In this document: positions 1-6,049 of the stretch, piece by piece
Numbering within the stretch: the stretch's first letter is position 1
Layout of the letters: each line of letters starts with the position of its first letter
Source: UBA1723 sp018066165
GTDB taxonomy: Bacteria > Bacteroidota > Bacteroidia > Bacteroidales > Paludibacteraceae
DNA length: 9,888 nt
NCBI GenBank assembly: GCA_018066165.1
Contig: JAGHRX010000260.1
Location: 1 to 9,888, forward strand
Reading direction: 5' to 3'
The notes under the pieces: generated by a model
The model's input: the letters and a program-made list of their open reading frames with translations, nothing else
The model's database searches: none
What the model was told of the DNA's origin: nothing
Translations under genes and position numbers: made by a program

Positions 1-21
1 ATAGGGTAGTGTAGTATATAA

Positions 22-57
22 TTAGAAAAAGACGGTGCAGAATATACACCGTCTTCC
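22..57 (-). terminator. Intrinsic terminator of the thioredoxin-like gene
   Basis: On the minus strand a 9-bp perfect stem (arms at 47-55 and 29-37, AAGACGGTG/CACCGTCTT) with a 9-base loop is followed by a T-run that begins in the stem and continues T-rich. It lies directly after the stop codon of the 60-485 gene. The stem core GACGGTG is shared with the terminator at 655-688. Confidence 0.85.
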
Positions 58-59
58 CA

Positions 60-485
60 TTAGTTAATCTCCTGGAGATAACCGTTTTCGTCGATCAAGA
101 AACTCTTGAATTCGCCGTTGAACTTAAAATCTGCCAACACTTTGCTGTCTCCATCTACTCTTAGAGTAGTCATAGCCACCTTGTTAGCGTCGATTTTTGT
201 TAAGGCATCTTCATAGATAGATTGGTACTCGTCAAGTGAAACTAAAATTACATTGGCGTCTTTGTTTTCATTAATGATGCGCTGACAATTTTTTACAGAC
301 TCAGCATCGTATGATGCCCAGAATGATACAATTGTCTTGTGCTGACCATCCTCTTTCATAACCTGTGTTTCTACCTTCTGTCCTAACATCAACTGATCTG
401 TACCAGAAAAGTCGACGTTAGACAAAGTTGTAAGTCCAATCAAACCAAAAAATGCGATAGCGTTAATACTGTTTTTAAGTAACAT
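60..485 (-). CDS. Thioredoxin-fold (TlpA/redoxin-like) protein lacking the CxxC active site, membrane-anchored or exported
   Basis: The 141-residue product has a hydrophobic N-terminus (about residues 7-21) that would act as a signal anchor or signal peptide. It then has a thioredoxin-like domain of about 90 residues. The strand and helix junction normally carrying the redox site reads FWASYDAES (residues 55-63). In TlpA-type proteins this is FWASWCPPC, so both active-site cysteines are replaced (D60 and S63). The only cysteine left is C67. The ending LIDENGYLQEI matches the usual redoxin pattern of a hydrophobic strand followed by D-x-x-G. A thiol-disulfide exchange role is therefore unlikely; a binding or chaperone-like role in the cell envelope is possible but not shown. 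The gene stands alone with its own promoter (517-547) and terminator (22-57). Family assignment is fairly sure, function is not. Confidence 0.8.
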   Translation of the reverse strand: MLLKNSINAIAFFGLIGLTTLSNVDFSGTDQLMLGQKVETQVMKEDGQHKTIVSFWASYDAESVKNCQRIINENKDANVILVSLDEYQSIYEDALTKIDANKVAMTTLRVDGDSKVLADFKFNGEFKSFLIDENGYLQEIN

Positions 486-516
486 AACGTTTAGTATTTT
501 TCATTAAATCCGGTTG

Positions 517-547
517 CAAACCTAACCCATTTTTTTTAGAACGCCAA
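517..547 (-). promoter_or_regulatory. Bacteroidetes-type promoter of the thioredoxin-like gene
   Basis: Read on the minus strand, TTGG (544-547) is followed by 19 bases and then TAGGTTTG (517-524), which matches the Bacteroidetes -7 element TAnnTTTG. It lies about 31 bases before the ATG at 485. No Shine-Dalgarno sequence is evident in the leader. Confidence 0.65.
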
Positions 548-654
548 GAAATTTGCTTAAAAAGTATGTTTTAGAGATATGTTTTTAACACTTTTTTGCT
601 CTGCTTTACATAAAAGTTAAGATTTTTTTACAATTCAAAATAGGCAAAACACAA

Positions 655-688
655 GCAAAAAAAGAGACGATGCAACTTGCACCGTCTC
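655..688 (-). terminator. Intrinsic terminator downstream of mscS
   Basis: On the minus strand, arms at 677-688 and 664-675 form an almost complete stem with one G-U pair (GAGACGGTGCAA with TTGCATCGTCTC), followed by seven T residues (657-663). It is preceded by the AACGTT repeat at 698-725. The rest of 486-654 is AT-rich, non-coding and holds only the promoter at 517-547. Confidence 0.88.
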
Positions 689-697
689 CATGCTTTT

Positions 698-725
698 GTC
701 AACGTTAACGTTATCGTCAACGTTA
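698..725. repeat. AACGTT repeat with a perfect 12-bp palindrome
   Basis: The stretch between the mscS stop codon and its terminator contains three copies of AACGTT. Two are back to back and form the perfect palindrome AACGTTAACGTT (701-712); the third is at 719-724 in a repeated GTCAACGTTA context. It may be an mRNA 3' structure or a protein site. No function can be read from sequence alone. Confidence 0.6.
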
Positions 726-1637
726 TTATTTTGCAATATGCACATCCATCTGAGGGAATGGAATGTTGATACCCTTTGCAGTGAATGTCTTATAAACTGT
801 CTCATTCATTGCGAAGAATACATCCCAATAATCAGCTGAGTTACACCATACACGGACTGTCAAATCAACTGAGCTATCGCCAAGGTTAACCAATCCGATG
901 AATGGAGCTGGATCCTTAAGAATCTTCTCGTTTGCATTGATAATATCCATGATTACTGACTTAGCGTTGTCGTAGTTCTCACCGTATGCGATACCGAATG
1001 TCAAATCTACGCGACGCAATGGCTCCTTAGAGTAGTTTGTAGCGATACCTGTTGAAAGACCACCGTTAGGAACGATGATGATCTTGTTGTCGACTGTAGT
1101 GATGATAGTGTTGAAGATCTGAATCTCCTTAACAACACCAATCTGTCCCTGAGCCTCGATAAAATCACCTACCTTGAATGGCTTGAATGCCAAAATCATC
1201 ACACCACCAGCGAAATTCTGTAGTGTGCCGCTCAATGCCATACCGATTGCAACACCGGCAGAAGCAAACAATGCAACGAATGAAGATGTCTCAATTCCAA
1301 GAATGCCGATAATGACAATCACAAGGATGAACATCAAAACCACGTTAGTCAAACTCTTTACGAAAGAAGCCAAAGATGGTTCTACCTCTTTCTTCTCCAT
1401 AAGTTTTGCAACGGCCTTGTTGATCTTGCCTACAATCCACTTACCAATAGTGAACACCAAGATTGCGATAACAATCTTAACGGCAAAGTTGATGGCCATT
1501 TCTGTACCTTCCTTTACCAAAACCTGTAGAGCTTCATCGTACTGAGATTTATCCAAACCTCCAGTTGTAAGCATTTCTGCAGCCTGAGCTGCCTTCGACA
1601 CTGTGTCGGCAACAGTTGTTGCTAATGAATCATTCAT
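726..1637 (-). CDS. mscS: Small-conductance mechanosensitive ion channel, MscS family
   Basis: This 303-residue inner-membrane protein opens under membrane tension to release solutes after osmotic downshock. It is close in length to E. coli MscS (286). Three hydrophobic segments are visible at about 47-70, 92-115 and 118-150. The third is the Gly/Ala-rich pore helix (FVALFASAGVAIGMALSG and onward) ending in the NFAGG...FKPF signature. The cytosolic beta domain follows, with PFKVGDFIE and the VPNG turn (residues 179-182), then the alpha/beta vestibule and the usual end NIPFPQMDVHI. The N-terminal 45 residues are polar and helical. It has its own promoter (1670-1700) and a strong terminator (655-688), so it is likely an independent unit that can also receive read-through from the nitroreductase gene. 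Identification is very secure. Confidence 0.96.
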   Translation of the reverse strand: MNDSLATTVADTVSKAAQAAEMLTTGGLDKSQYDEALQVLVKEGTEMAINFAVKIVIAILVFTIGKWIVGKINKAVAKLMEKKEVEPSLASFVKSLTNVVLMFILVIVIIGILGIETSSFVALFASAGVAIGMALSGTLQNFAGGVMILAFKPFKVGDFIEAQGQIGVVKEIQIFNTIITTVDNKIIIVPNGGLSTGIATNYSKEPLRRVDLTFGIAYGENYDNAKSVIMDIINANEKILKDPAPFIGLVNLGDSSVDLTVRVWCNSADYWDVFFAMNETVYKTFTAKGINIPFPQMDVHIAK

Positions 1638-1669
1638 GTTTTTACCCTTTAATTTGTTAGTTTAGACCA

Positions 1670-1700
1670 CAAAATTATTGATATTTGTGTTGAAAAACAA
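1670..1700 (-). promoter_or_regulatory. Bacteroidetes-type promoter of mscS
   Basis: On the minus strand TTG (1698-1700), 20 bases, then TAATTTTG (1670-1677) fits the TTG/TAnnTTTG promoter pattern. It sits about 32 bases before the mscS ATG. No convincing terminator separates it from the nitroreductase gene; GTTG-TTTTT-CAAC near 1689-1701 is too short to count. Confidence 0.65.
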
Positions 1701-1713
1701 CTTTTGTCGCTAT

Positions 1714-2259
1714 TTACTTAACCCAAACAACAAAATCTTCTTTTCTTGGCGACTGTGGCATCAATCCAGATGGATCTGTGTATCCTAGAATACAGTTTCC
1801 GATTCCTTCGTATTCATCAGTGATACCAAGTTCTTTAAGAATCTGCTTGCCTTCCTCTGCCTCAAATGTCTCTTTTGCACGGTGAATCCAACATGATCCC
1901 AAACCAAGGGCGTTGGCAGCAACCATTAAGTTCTCCATTACAAGTGAACCGTCGTAGATTCGTGTGCCAATCTCTTTCTTTGCCAATACAACTAAAACAA
2001 CCGGAGCCCCGTAGAATGGGTCTCCATGTCCAGAAGGAGTAGGGTAGAGTTTGTTGAGAATGTCACCATTGATACGACTTAGGCGATCTCTCATATCTTT
2101 GTTTGTGATTGCGATAATTTTACCTGCCTGACAATTCATGCCCGACGGTGCGTATGTGCCGGCTTTTACCACTTCCTCAACCAATTCCATTGGAACCTGC
2201 TTGTCAAGGTATTTCTTAACACTTCTTCGTGTGATGATGTCTTCAATTGTCTTATTCAT
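1714..2259 (-). CDS. Nitroreductase family FMN-dependent oxidoreductase
   Basis: The 181-residue product is a compact nitroreductase, a family whose members form FMN-binding homodimers that use NAD(P)H to reduce nitro compounds, quinones or enones in the cytosol. The N-terminal RRSVKKY (residues 11-17) contacts FMN phosphate in this family. APSGMN (37-42) is the second FMN-binding signature, and LGLGSCWI (118-125) is the conserved core segment near the flavin. Length is typical for the short members. There is no signal peptide, unlike most proteins of the redox cluster nearby. The start codon lies 16 bases after the stop of the truncated GNAT gene, and both appear to be transcribed from the promoter at 2494-2523. 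The natural substrate cannot be told from sequence. Confidence 0.93.
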   Translation of the reverse strand: MNKTIEDIITRRSVKKYLDKQVPMELVEEVVKAGTYAPSGMNCQAGKIIAITNKDMRDRLSRINGDILNKLYPTPSGHGDPFYGAPVVLVVLAKKEIGTRIYDGSLVMENLMVAANALGLGSCWIHRAKETFEAEEGKQILKELGITDEYEGIGNCILGYTDPSGLMPQSPRKEDFVVWVK

Positions 2260-2275
2260 ATTTTTAAATTTAAAT

Positions 2276-2470
2276 TCATTTAATCCAAGTCATTTTAATG
2301 TGGTCAATTCCGTCAAGAAGAAAAGTATCAGACGATTGTTTGAACCCAACTTTTTCGTAAAATCCTTTGGCATATTCATGTGCCTCGATATCAATATGCG
2401 TCGCATTAAATTCTTTTACGGCTGTATCGATAGCAAACAACATAATCTTCTTATGAAGCTGTACATCCAT
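2276..2470 (-). CDS. N-terminally truncated GNAT (ElaA-like) acetyltransferase, probably non-functional
   Basis: The 64-residue open frame matches only the C-terminal half of a GNAT acetyltransferase of the ElaA type: a helix (KIMLFAIDTAVKEF), a strand (HIDIEAHEYA), FYEKVGFK (residues 33-40) and the ending FLLDGIDHIKMTW. Full-length relatives have about 150 residues. The central acetyl-CoA pyrophosphate loop (R/Q-x-x-G-x-G/A) that should precede this helix is absent; the residues before it are only MDVQLHK. An ATG is present and lies just behind a canonical promoter, so the stub is probably still transcribed, together with the nitroreductase. No in-frame extension upstream restores the missing half. 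It is best read as a decaying gene, though a small expressed protein cannot be excluded. Confidence 0.7.
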   Translation of the reverse strand: MDVQLHKKIMLFAIDTAVKEFNATHIDIEAHEYAKGFYEKVGFKQSSDTFLLDGIDHIKMTWIK

Positions 2471-2493
2471 TTTTACGCATTGGTTGTTTAATG

Positions 2494-2523
2494 CAAATTT
2501 AATAAAAATAATACGATGACCAA
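2494..2523 (-). promoter_or_regulatory. Canonical Bacteroidetes promoter for the GNAT stub and nitroreductase
   Basis: On the minus strand TTG (2521-2523), exactly 19 bases, then TAAATTTG (2494-2501) is a full match to TTG-N19-TAnnTTTG. The expected start of transcription leaves a leader of under 20 bases before the ATG at 2470. It sits directly beside the terminator of the upstream redox cluster. Confidence 0.78.
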
Positions 2524-2540
2524 GTAGAAATAAAATAACA

Positions 2541-2571
2541 AAGAAGGATGCTCAACACGAGTATCCTTCTT
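2541..2571 (-). terminator. Intrinsic terminator closing the redox cluster
   Basis: On the minus strand the arms 2559-2571 and 2541-2553 form a 13-bp stem (AAGAAGGATACTC with GAGCATCCTTCTT, one mismatch/wobble) around a 5-base loop, followed by a T-rich tract. It lies 20 bases after the stop of the flavodoxin-cyclophilin gene and ends the run of redox genes. Confidence 0.88.
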
Positions 2572-2593
2572 CGACTTGTATTATTCCAAACTA

Positions 2594-3730
2594 TCAGTTA
2601 ATTTTTTTTACTTTCTTTACTCCGTTCTCAATATAGAATCCTTTCTCTGGAACTTGCGAAAGTTTCGTTCCATTGATACTATAGATCATCTTTGATTCAG
2701 AAGAATTGGCACGAGTTAGCGACGCGAATGTCGGATTAGCCAATGTAAATGTCACAGCGACGTCGCCATTCCCCAAAACCTTTTTCAAATCATCTGTATT
2801 TATATCACGAATTTTGCCAAGACGTGTGTAACTCCACGAATTAGAGCCATAGAAAATACAGATATTATTGCCATTATATAGGATAACGTCTCCTGGCTCA
2901 GTTGTAATCTGCTTATTGTCTTCAGGAAGAGTATATCCCAATTCTCCTACCTTCTCAAAATCACCATAATCATGAGCTTCGTAGGTGATATCTCCTTCTT
3001 TCAACAAATCTACGAGAGCCTCTGCTGAGGAGTTGCTTTCAAGGTCGACTGAGAATATATTATTATTGATTTTCAAATACATAGTGTTGTTCGTAGTTGC
3101 TGATAAGTTTGTATAGTCGACGTCGAGAAGCCACTGCTCAAGCATAGACTTTCGTTTTGAATGGTTTGCATTGTTGATCCACAGACTCTTGCTCATGAAT
3201 TTTCCGTTTGGCACCAATCGTTTGGCATCTGCCTCGACGCCGCTTATTCCCGAACTATGGCTGCTTACGATCAGTCCGATGTTCTTGCCATCCATCTTCT
3301 GGCCATACTTAAATAAGAAAGTCTGCATATAGGTAGCCATCTGGCTCCACCAAAGTGGAGTGGCGATGATGATATTGTTATACTGGCTCATATCCACGTC
3401 GACGGGATCAATGGTAGGATAACTGCTTTCTACATTAGGATTGTTTTTAATCTTAGTTAATTGTTCTGTACCAATAGCATAATTATTGGCAGAATAGTCC
3501 AATCCTTTCTCTTCGGGCTCCACCTCAATCACATCAGCGTTTATCATACCCTTCAAATCAGCCACAATCTCTTCAGTGTGGTTGGTATAACTGTAGTAGA
3601 CAATAAGTGTCTTAGAACCAATAAATTGATTGCCACCATCAACTGGTTCGGCATCAACCTCCTCATTGGAGCAAGCCATCATGAAGACAGCGGTCAATAC
3701 AAGGTACAATTTAGATAGTAAATGTTTCAT
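2594..3730 (-). CDS. Lipoprotein: flavodoxin domain fused to a cyclophilin-like domain with a short C-terminal sorting-like tail
   Basis: The 378-residue protein starts with a lipoprotein signal (hydrophobic 8-17, MMAC with Cys20, then an acidic SNEE), so it is probably anchored outside the cytoplasm. Residues 40-205 form a flavodoxin-like domain: TLIVYYSYTNHTEEI holds the FMN phosphate loop (S47-T52), and IIIATPLWWSQ has the PxWW motif typical of this flavodoxin group. Residues 217-330 match the small cyclophilin-like fold found in Bacteroidetes (MYLKINNNIFSVDLESNSSA, then LPEDNKQITTEPGDVILY). The last 34 residues (IYSINGTKLSQVPEKGFYIE and NGVKKVKK) resemble the short C-terminal tails of many Prevotella and Bacteroides secreted proteins. 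It is the last gene of the cluster, 34 bases after the preceding one, followed by a terminator. The domain calls are firm; the combined function (flavin-dependent reduction of a bound ligand?) is inference. Confidence 0.85.
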   Translation of the reverse strand: MKHLLSKLYLVLTAVFMMACSNEEVDAEPVDGGNQFIGSKTLIVYYSYTNHTEEIVADLKGMINADVIEVEPEEKGLDYSANNYAIGTEQLTKIKNNPNVESSYPTIDPVDVDMSQYNNIIIATPLWWSQMATYMQTFLFKYGQKMDGKNIGLIVSSHSSGISGVEADAKRLVPNGKFMSKSLWINNANHSKRKSMLEQWLLDVDYTNLSATTNNTMYLKINNNIFSVDLESNSSAEALVDLLKEGDITYEAHDYGDFEKVGELGYTLPEDNKQITTEPGDVILYNGNNICIFYGSNSWSYTRLGKIRDINTDDLKKVLGNGDVAVTFTLANPTFASLTRANSSESKMIYSINGTKLSQVPEKGFYIENGVKKVKKIN

Positions 3731-3764
3731 TTTCAGTTGTTTGGTTGAGTCAAATCCGGTGGGT

Positions 3765-4475
3765 TTATTGTTTGTTGATAGTCTTACCCAATTCGTAAGC
3801 CTCTTTCATGTACTGAGTACCCTCGACAGCACCTTTCCTGCCGATTCCAATAGCTTTGACAGCACCCCTTTCGGTTGCGGAAGGAAGACAATAAACGAAT
3901 CCGCGGAAAGCGAAAAGAGCATCTTCTGCGGTAGCATCCTCGTTGTCGGCGCATGCTGTGATGTAGTAATACTCCTTACCTCCCATCTTATCATCTCCGA
4001 AAGCGAGAAAGGTCGCATCGATGAATGTCTTCATACGGTCGGTCACATTCATGTAGTAAACAGGGGAGGAGAGGACTACCACGTCAGCAGCGAGGAACTT
4101 CTGAACCAAAAGCCAGTTGTCTGTGTTGTGCATAGCCTCCTTGGGTTTATCGGCAGCCTCTTCTGAGAGGAATCGGAGGTTGTAATCACCCAAGAAAATC
4201 TTTTCAACCTTTCCTCCTGCCTCAGTTGCACCTTTGGCAAATTCGTCGGCAAGCATGTCAGTGTTGCCGTTATGACGAGGAGAACCCTCGACGATAAGAA
4301 CACTCTTTCCCTCTTTGGGGTTAGTTGTAACTTCGCTGAATGGAATGTTGTAGTCAGAGACCTTCAAAGTTTTTGCCGTAGTCTCTTCGATATTGCTCTC
4401 GGTGTTCTTCTGCTCGTTGCTGCAGCCGCAAAGTAAAGCGACGGAAGCAAGTGTAAATATAAAATTCTTGTTCAT
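3765..4475 (-). CDS. Lipoprotein NAD(P)H-dependent FMN reductase-like flavodoxin lacking the Cys cluster
   Basis: The 236-residue product has a lipoprotein signal (hydrophobic 5-16, lipobox LCGC with Cys18) and a polar linker to about residue 56. A flavodoxin-like fold follows. VLIVEGSPRHNGNTDML holds the S-x-R-x-x-G-N-T FMN phosphate loop (S65-T72), and SSPVYYMNVTDRMKTFIDA (residues 137-155) is the second flavin-contacting segment. It is homologous along its length to the cytosolic protein at 8751-9284. At the place where that protein has C-x-x-C-x-x-C, this one reads LSEEAAD (residues 103-109), so no metal or disulfide cluster is possible there. The start lies 6 bases after the stop of the CMD-cupin gene, so the two are very likely co-transcribed. 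The reductant available to it outside the cytoplasm is unknown. Confidence 0.88.
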   Translation of the reverse strand: MNKNFIFTLASVALLCGCSNEQKNTESNIEETTAKTLKVSDYNIPFSEVTTNPKEGKSVLIVEGSPRHNGNTDMLADEFAKGATEAGGKVEKIFLGDYNLRFLSEEAADKPKEAMHNTDNWLLVQKFLAADVVVLSSPVYYMNVTDRMKTFIDATFLAFGDDKMGGKEYYYITACADNEDATAEDALFAFRGFVYCLPSATERGAVKAIGIGRKGAVEGTQYMKEAYELGKTINKQ

Positions 4476-4481
4476 ATCTTT

Positions 4482-5552
4482 TTATTTGTTAGCTTTGTTA
4501 TATTGTTCGTCAGTCACAGGTTCAAGCCATTCGTTGCTTTCTGGATCTCCGACGTGGACGTGTGATGCAAGGTGCTGGAACCATGAGTTGGCAGTAGCTC
4601 CATGCCAGTGTTTTGCTCCTTCTGGAATATCGATTATATCACCTGGTTTTAGACGGATGGCTGGCTTCCCCCATTCCTGATAGATTCCCTCTCCACCAAC
4701 ACAGATTAGAATATGGTGTGCTCCGTGGTGAACATGCCAGTTGTTGCGACATCCTGGTTCAAATGTGACGTTGGAATAACCTTGCACCGTCTTCTCTCCA
4801 GCAGCAAGATTCTTTGGCTGGATAGGGGCAAGATGACTGTTTCCAGTAAAATATTTAGCGTATGCGTCATTAGGATTTCCCTTTGGCCAACTTCCGGCAC
4901 AAGCGTCAGAAGCGGCGTCGCACTGAGATAAACCATTCTCGCTAAGGAATTTGCATAACTCTTCCACCTGGGCTTGTGTATTACCCATGTTGACTGCACC
5001 TGCTTTATGAGCGGCAAGCTGAGGAGCGACGCCCTTTAGAGCAGATAGGGCAGCGACGGTAACAATCTCACGATCGGCTGCATTCAACTGATCTCCTGCA
5101 AAGATATCACCGAACAAATGAGATTTTAGATAGTAATCATCCTGTGGACAAAATGTATAATCAAATGGCTTGCCAGATAACTTAGTCTGGATCGCTGTTC
5201 CATTCTTCAAAGATTTCTTGGCATCATCCCACTCAGCAGGACGACTCCATGCCTTTCCTTCATTCCATTTGCCATTGTTTGATTCAAGAACCTTGTTCAA
5301 TACTCCAAGAGCATTTAGTGATCGAGGAAAGCCAGTATAAGCATAAAGCTGAGAGAAAGCCTCCTTGATTTCGTTGATTGCCACGCCACCATCAAGAGCA
5401 GCACGTACAGCTGGTTCAAGTCTGACTAGATCACCTTGTGCCTCCAACGCTGCAATAGTTGCCAAATGTTTTTGACGTGAGGATAAAGTTTGTGAAAATG
5501 CCGATGTCGCCATAATAAAGACAGTTAATACAAACGATATTATTCTATTCAT
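4482..5552 (-). CDS. Exported carboxymuconolactone decarboxylase (CMD) family protein fused to a C-terminal cupin
   Basis: The 356-residue product begins with a clear Sec signal peptide (hydrophobic 5-18, SAFSQ, likely cut near residue 20). Two CMD/AhpD-like helical units follow: about 25-95 (AIAALEAQGDLVRLEPA... EIKEAFSQLYAYTGFPRSLN) and 140-205 (LNAADREIVTVAALSALKG). The AhpD CxxC pair is absent, so it is closer to the gamma-CMD type than to an AhpD peroxidase partner. Residues 257-335 form a cupin with both motifs: WHVHHGAHH (H273, H275 and H279 or H280) and GDIIDIPEGAKHWH (residues 304-317), giving plausible metal ligands. CMD-cupin fusions are known in Bacteroidetes. It lies 10 bases after the ABM-fold gene and 6 bases before a flavodoxin gene. 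A role on a ring-cleavage or lactone-like substrate in the periplasm is inferred. Confidence 0.92.
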   Translation of the reverse strand: MNRIISFVLTVFIMATSAFSQTLSSRQKHLATIAALEAQGDLVRLEPAVRAALDGGVAINEIKEAFSQLYAYTGFPRSLNALGVLNKVLESNNGKWNEGKAWSRPAEWDDAKKSLKNGTAIQTKLSGKPFDYTFCPQDDYYLKSHLFGDIFAGDQLNAADREIVTVAALSALKGVAPQLAAHKAGAVNMGNTQAQVEELCKFLSENGLSQCDAASDACAGSWPKGNPNDAYAKYFTGNSHLAPIQPKNLAAGEKTVQGYSNVTFEPGCRNNWHVHHGAHHILICVGGEGIYQEWGKPAIRLKPGDIIDIPEGAKHWHGATANSWFQHLASHVHVGDPESNEWLEPVTDEQYNKANK

Positions 5553-5562
5553 AGTAATACTT

Positions 5563-5985
5563 TTATTTTGCTTTGTTGAATATCAGCGGAAGACATTCAG
5601 GAGCCATCTGACGCATATCCACAAGATCAAGATTCTTCACCATGTGCAGAGTTCCCTGCTTATACGTCTGGAAATGAGTTGTTTTGATGTGATTCTGATA
5701 AGCTTCCTGCGACGCGTAGATTTCCAGAATACGTATCTGACAGTCGTTGCGAAGCTGTTGCATAGGGTAGATGCAGATCACACCAGGCTCTTCCTTTACC
5801 GACGTCGCTCCGACATTGTGAGCGAATTCCAAATACTCCTGAAGATATTCTGGGAAAACCTCTATTTCACTGATTCTCACTATCATGGTGCTGTCGATTT
5901 GTGTTTTTTTCTTTGCCTGGCACGCAAACGTGAATAACATAGCTATGAGCATGCCGACGATTTTTATTGTCACTTTCATTGGCAT
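5563..5985 (-). CDS. Exported antibiotic biosynthesis monooxygenase (ABM) domain protein, YgiN-like
   Basis: The 140-residue product has an N-terminal export signal (hydrophobic 8-21) ending at FAC, where Cys22 could be lipidated although the -3 position (Thr) is not ideal. The ABM ferredoxin-like domain covers about 33-115. MIVRISEIEVFPEYLQEYLE is the first strand and helix, EEPGVICIYPM the second strand, and IRILEIYASQEAYQNHIKT plus THFQTY (residues 102-108) carries the conserved His region. Small ABM proteins such as YgiN act on quinols or related aromatics without a cofactor. Here the export signal places it outside the cytosol. Two starts are possible, Met at 5985 or at 5979 (MKVTIK), and the sequence does not decide. 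It sits 64 bases after the hydrolase gene and 10 bases before the CMD-cupin gene. Confidence 0.88.
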   Translation of the reverse strand: MPMKVTIKIVGMLIAMLFTFACQAKKKTQIDSTMIVRISEIEVFPEYLQEYLEFAHNVGATSVKEEPGVICIYPMQQLRNDCQIRILEIYASQEAYQNHIKTTHFQTYKQGTLHMVKNLDLVDMRQMAPECLPLIFNKAK

Positions 5986-6049
5986 ATCAATTTTTTAATG
6001 AACTTAGCCACTCTCCATTGGTTCAGTCTCTTTCCTACCAAACCGTTGA

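Noticed and set aside
1689..1701. GTTG-TTTTT-CAAC hairpin as nitroreductase terminator
   Set aside because: A 4-bp stem is too weak, and the sequence overlaps the -33 region of the mscS promoter.
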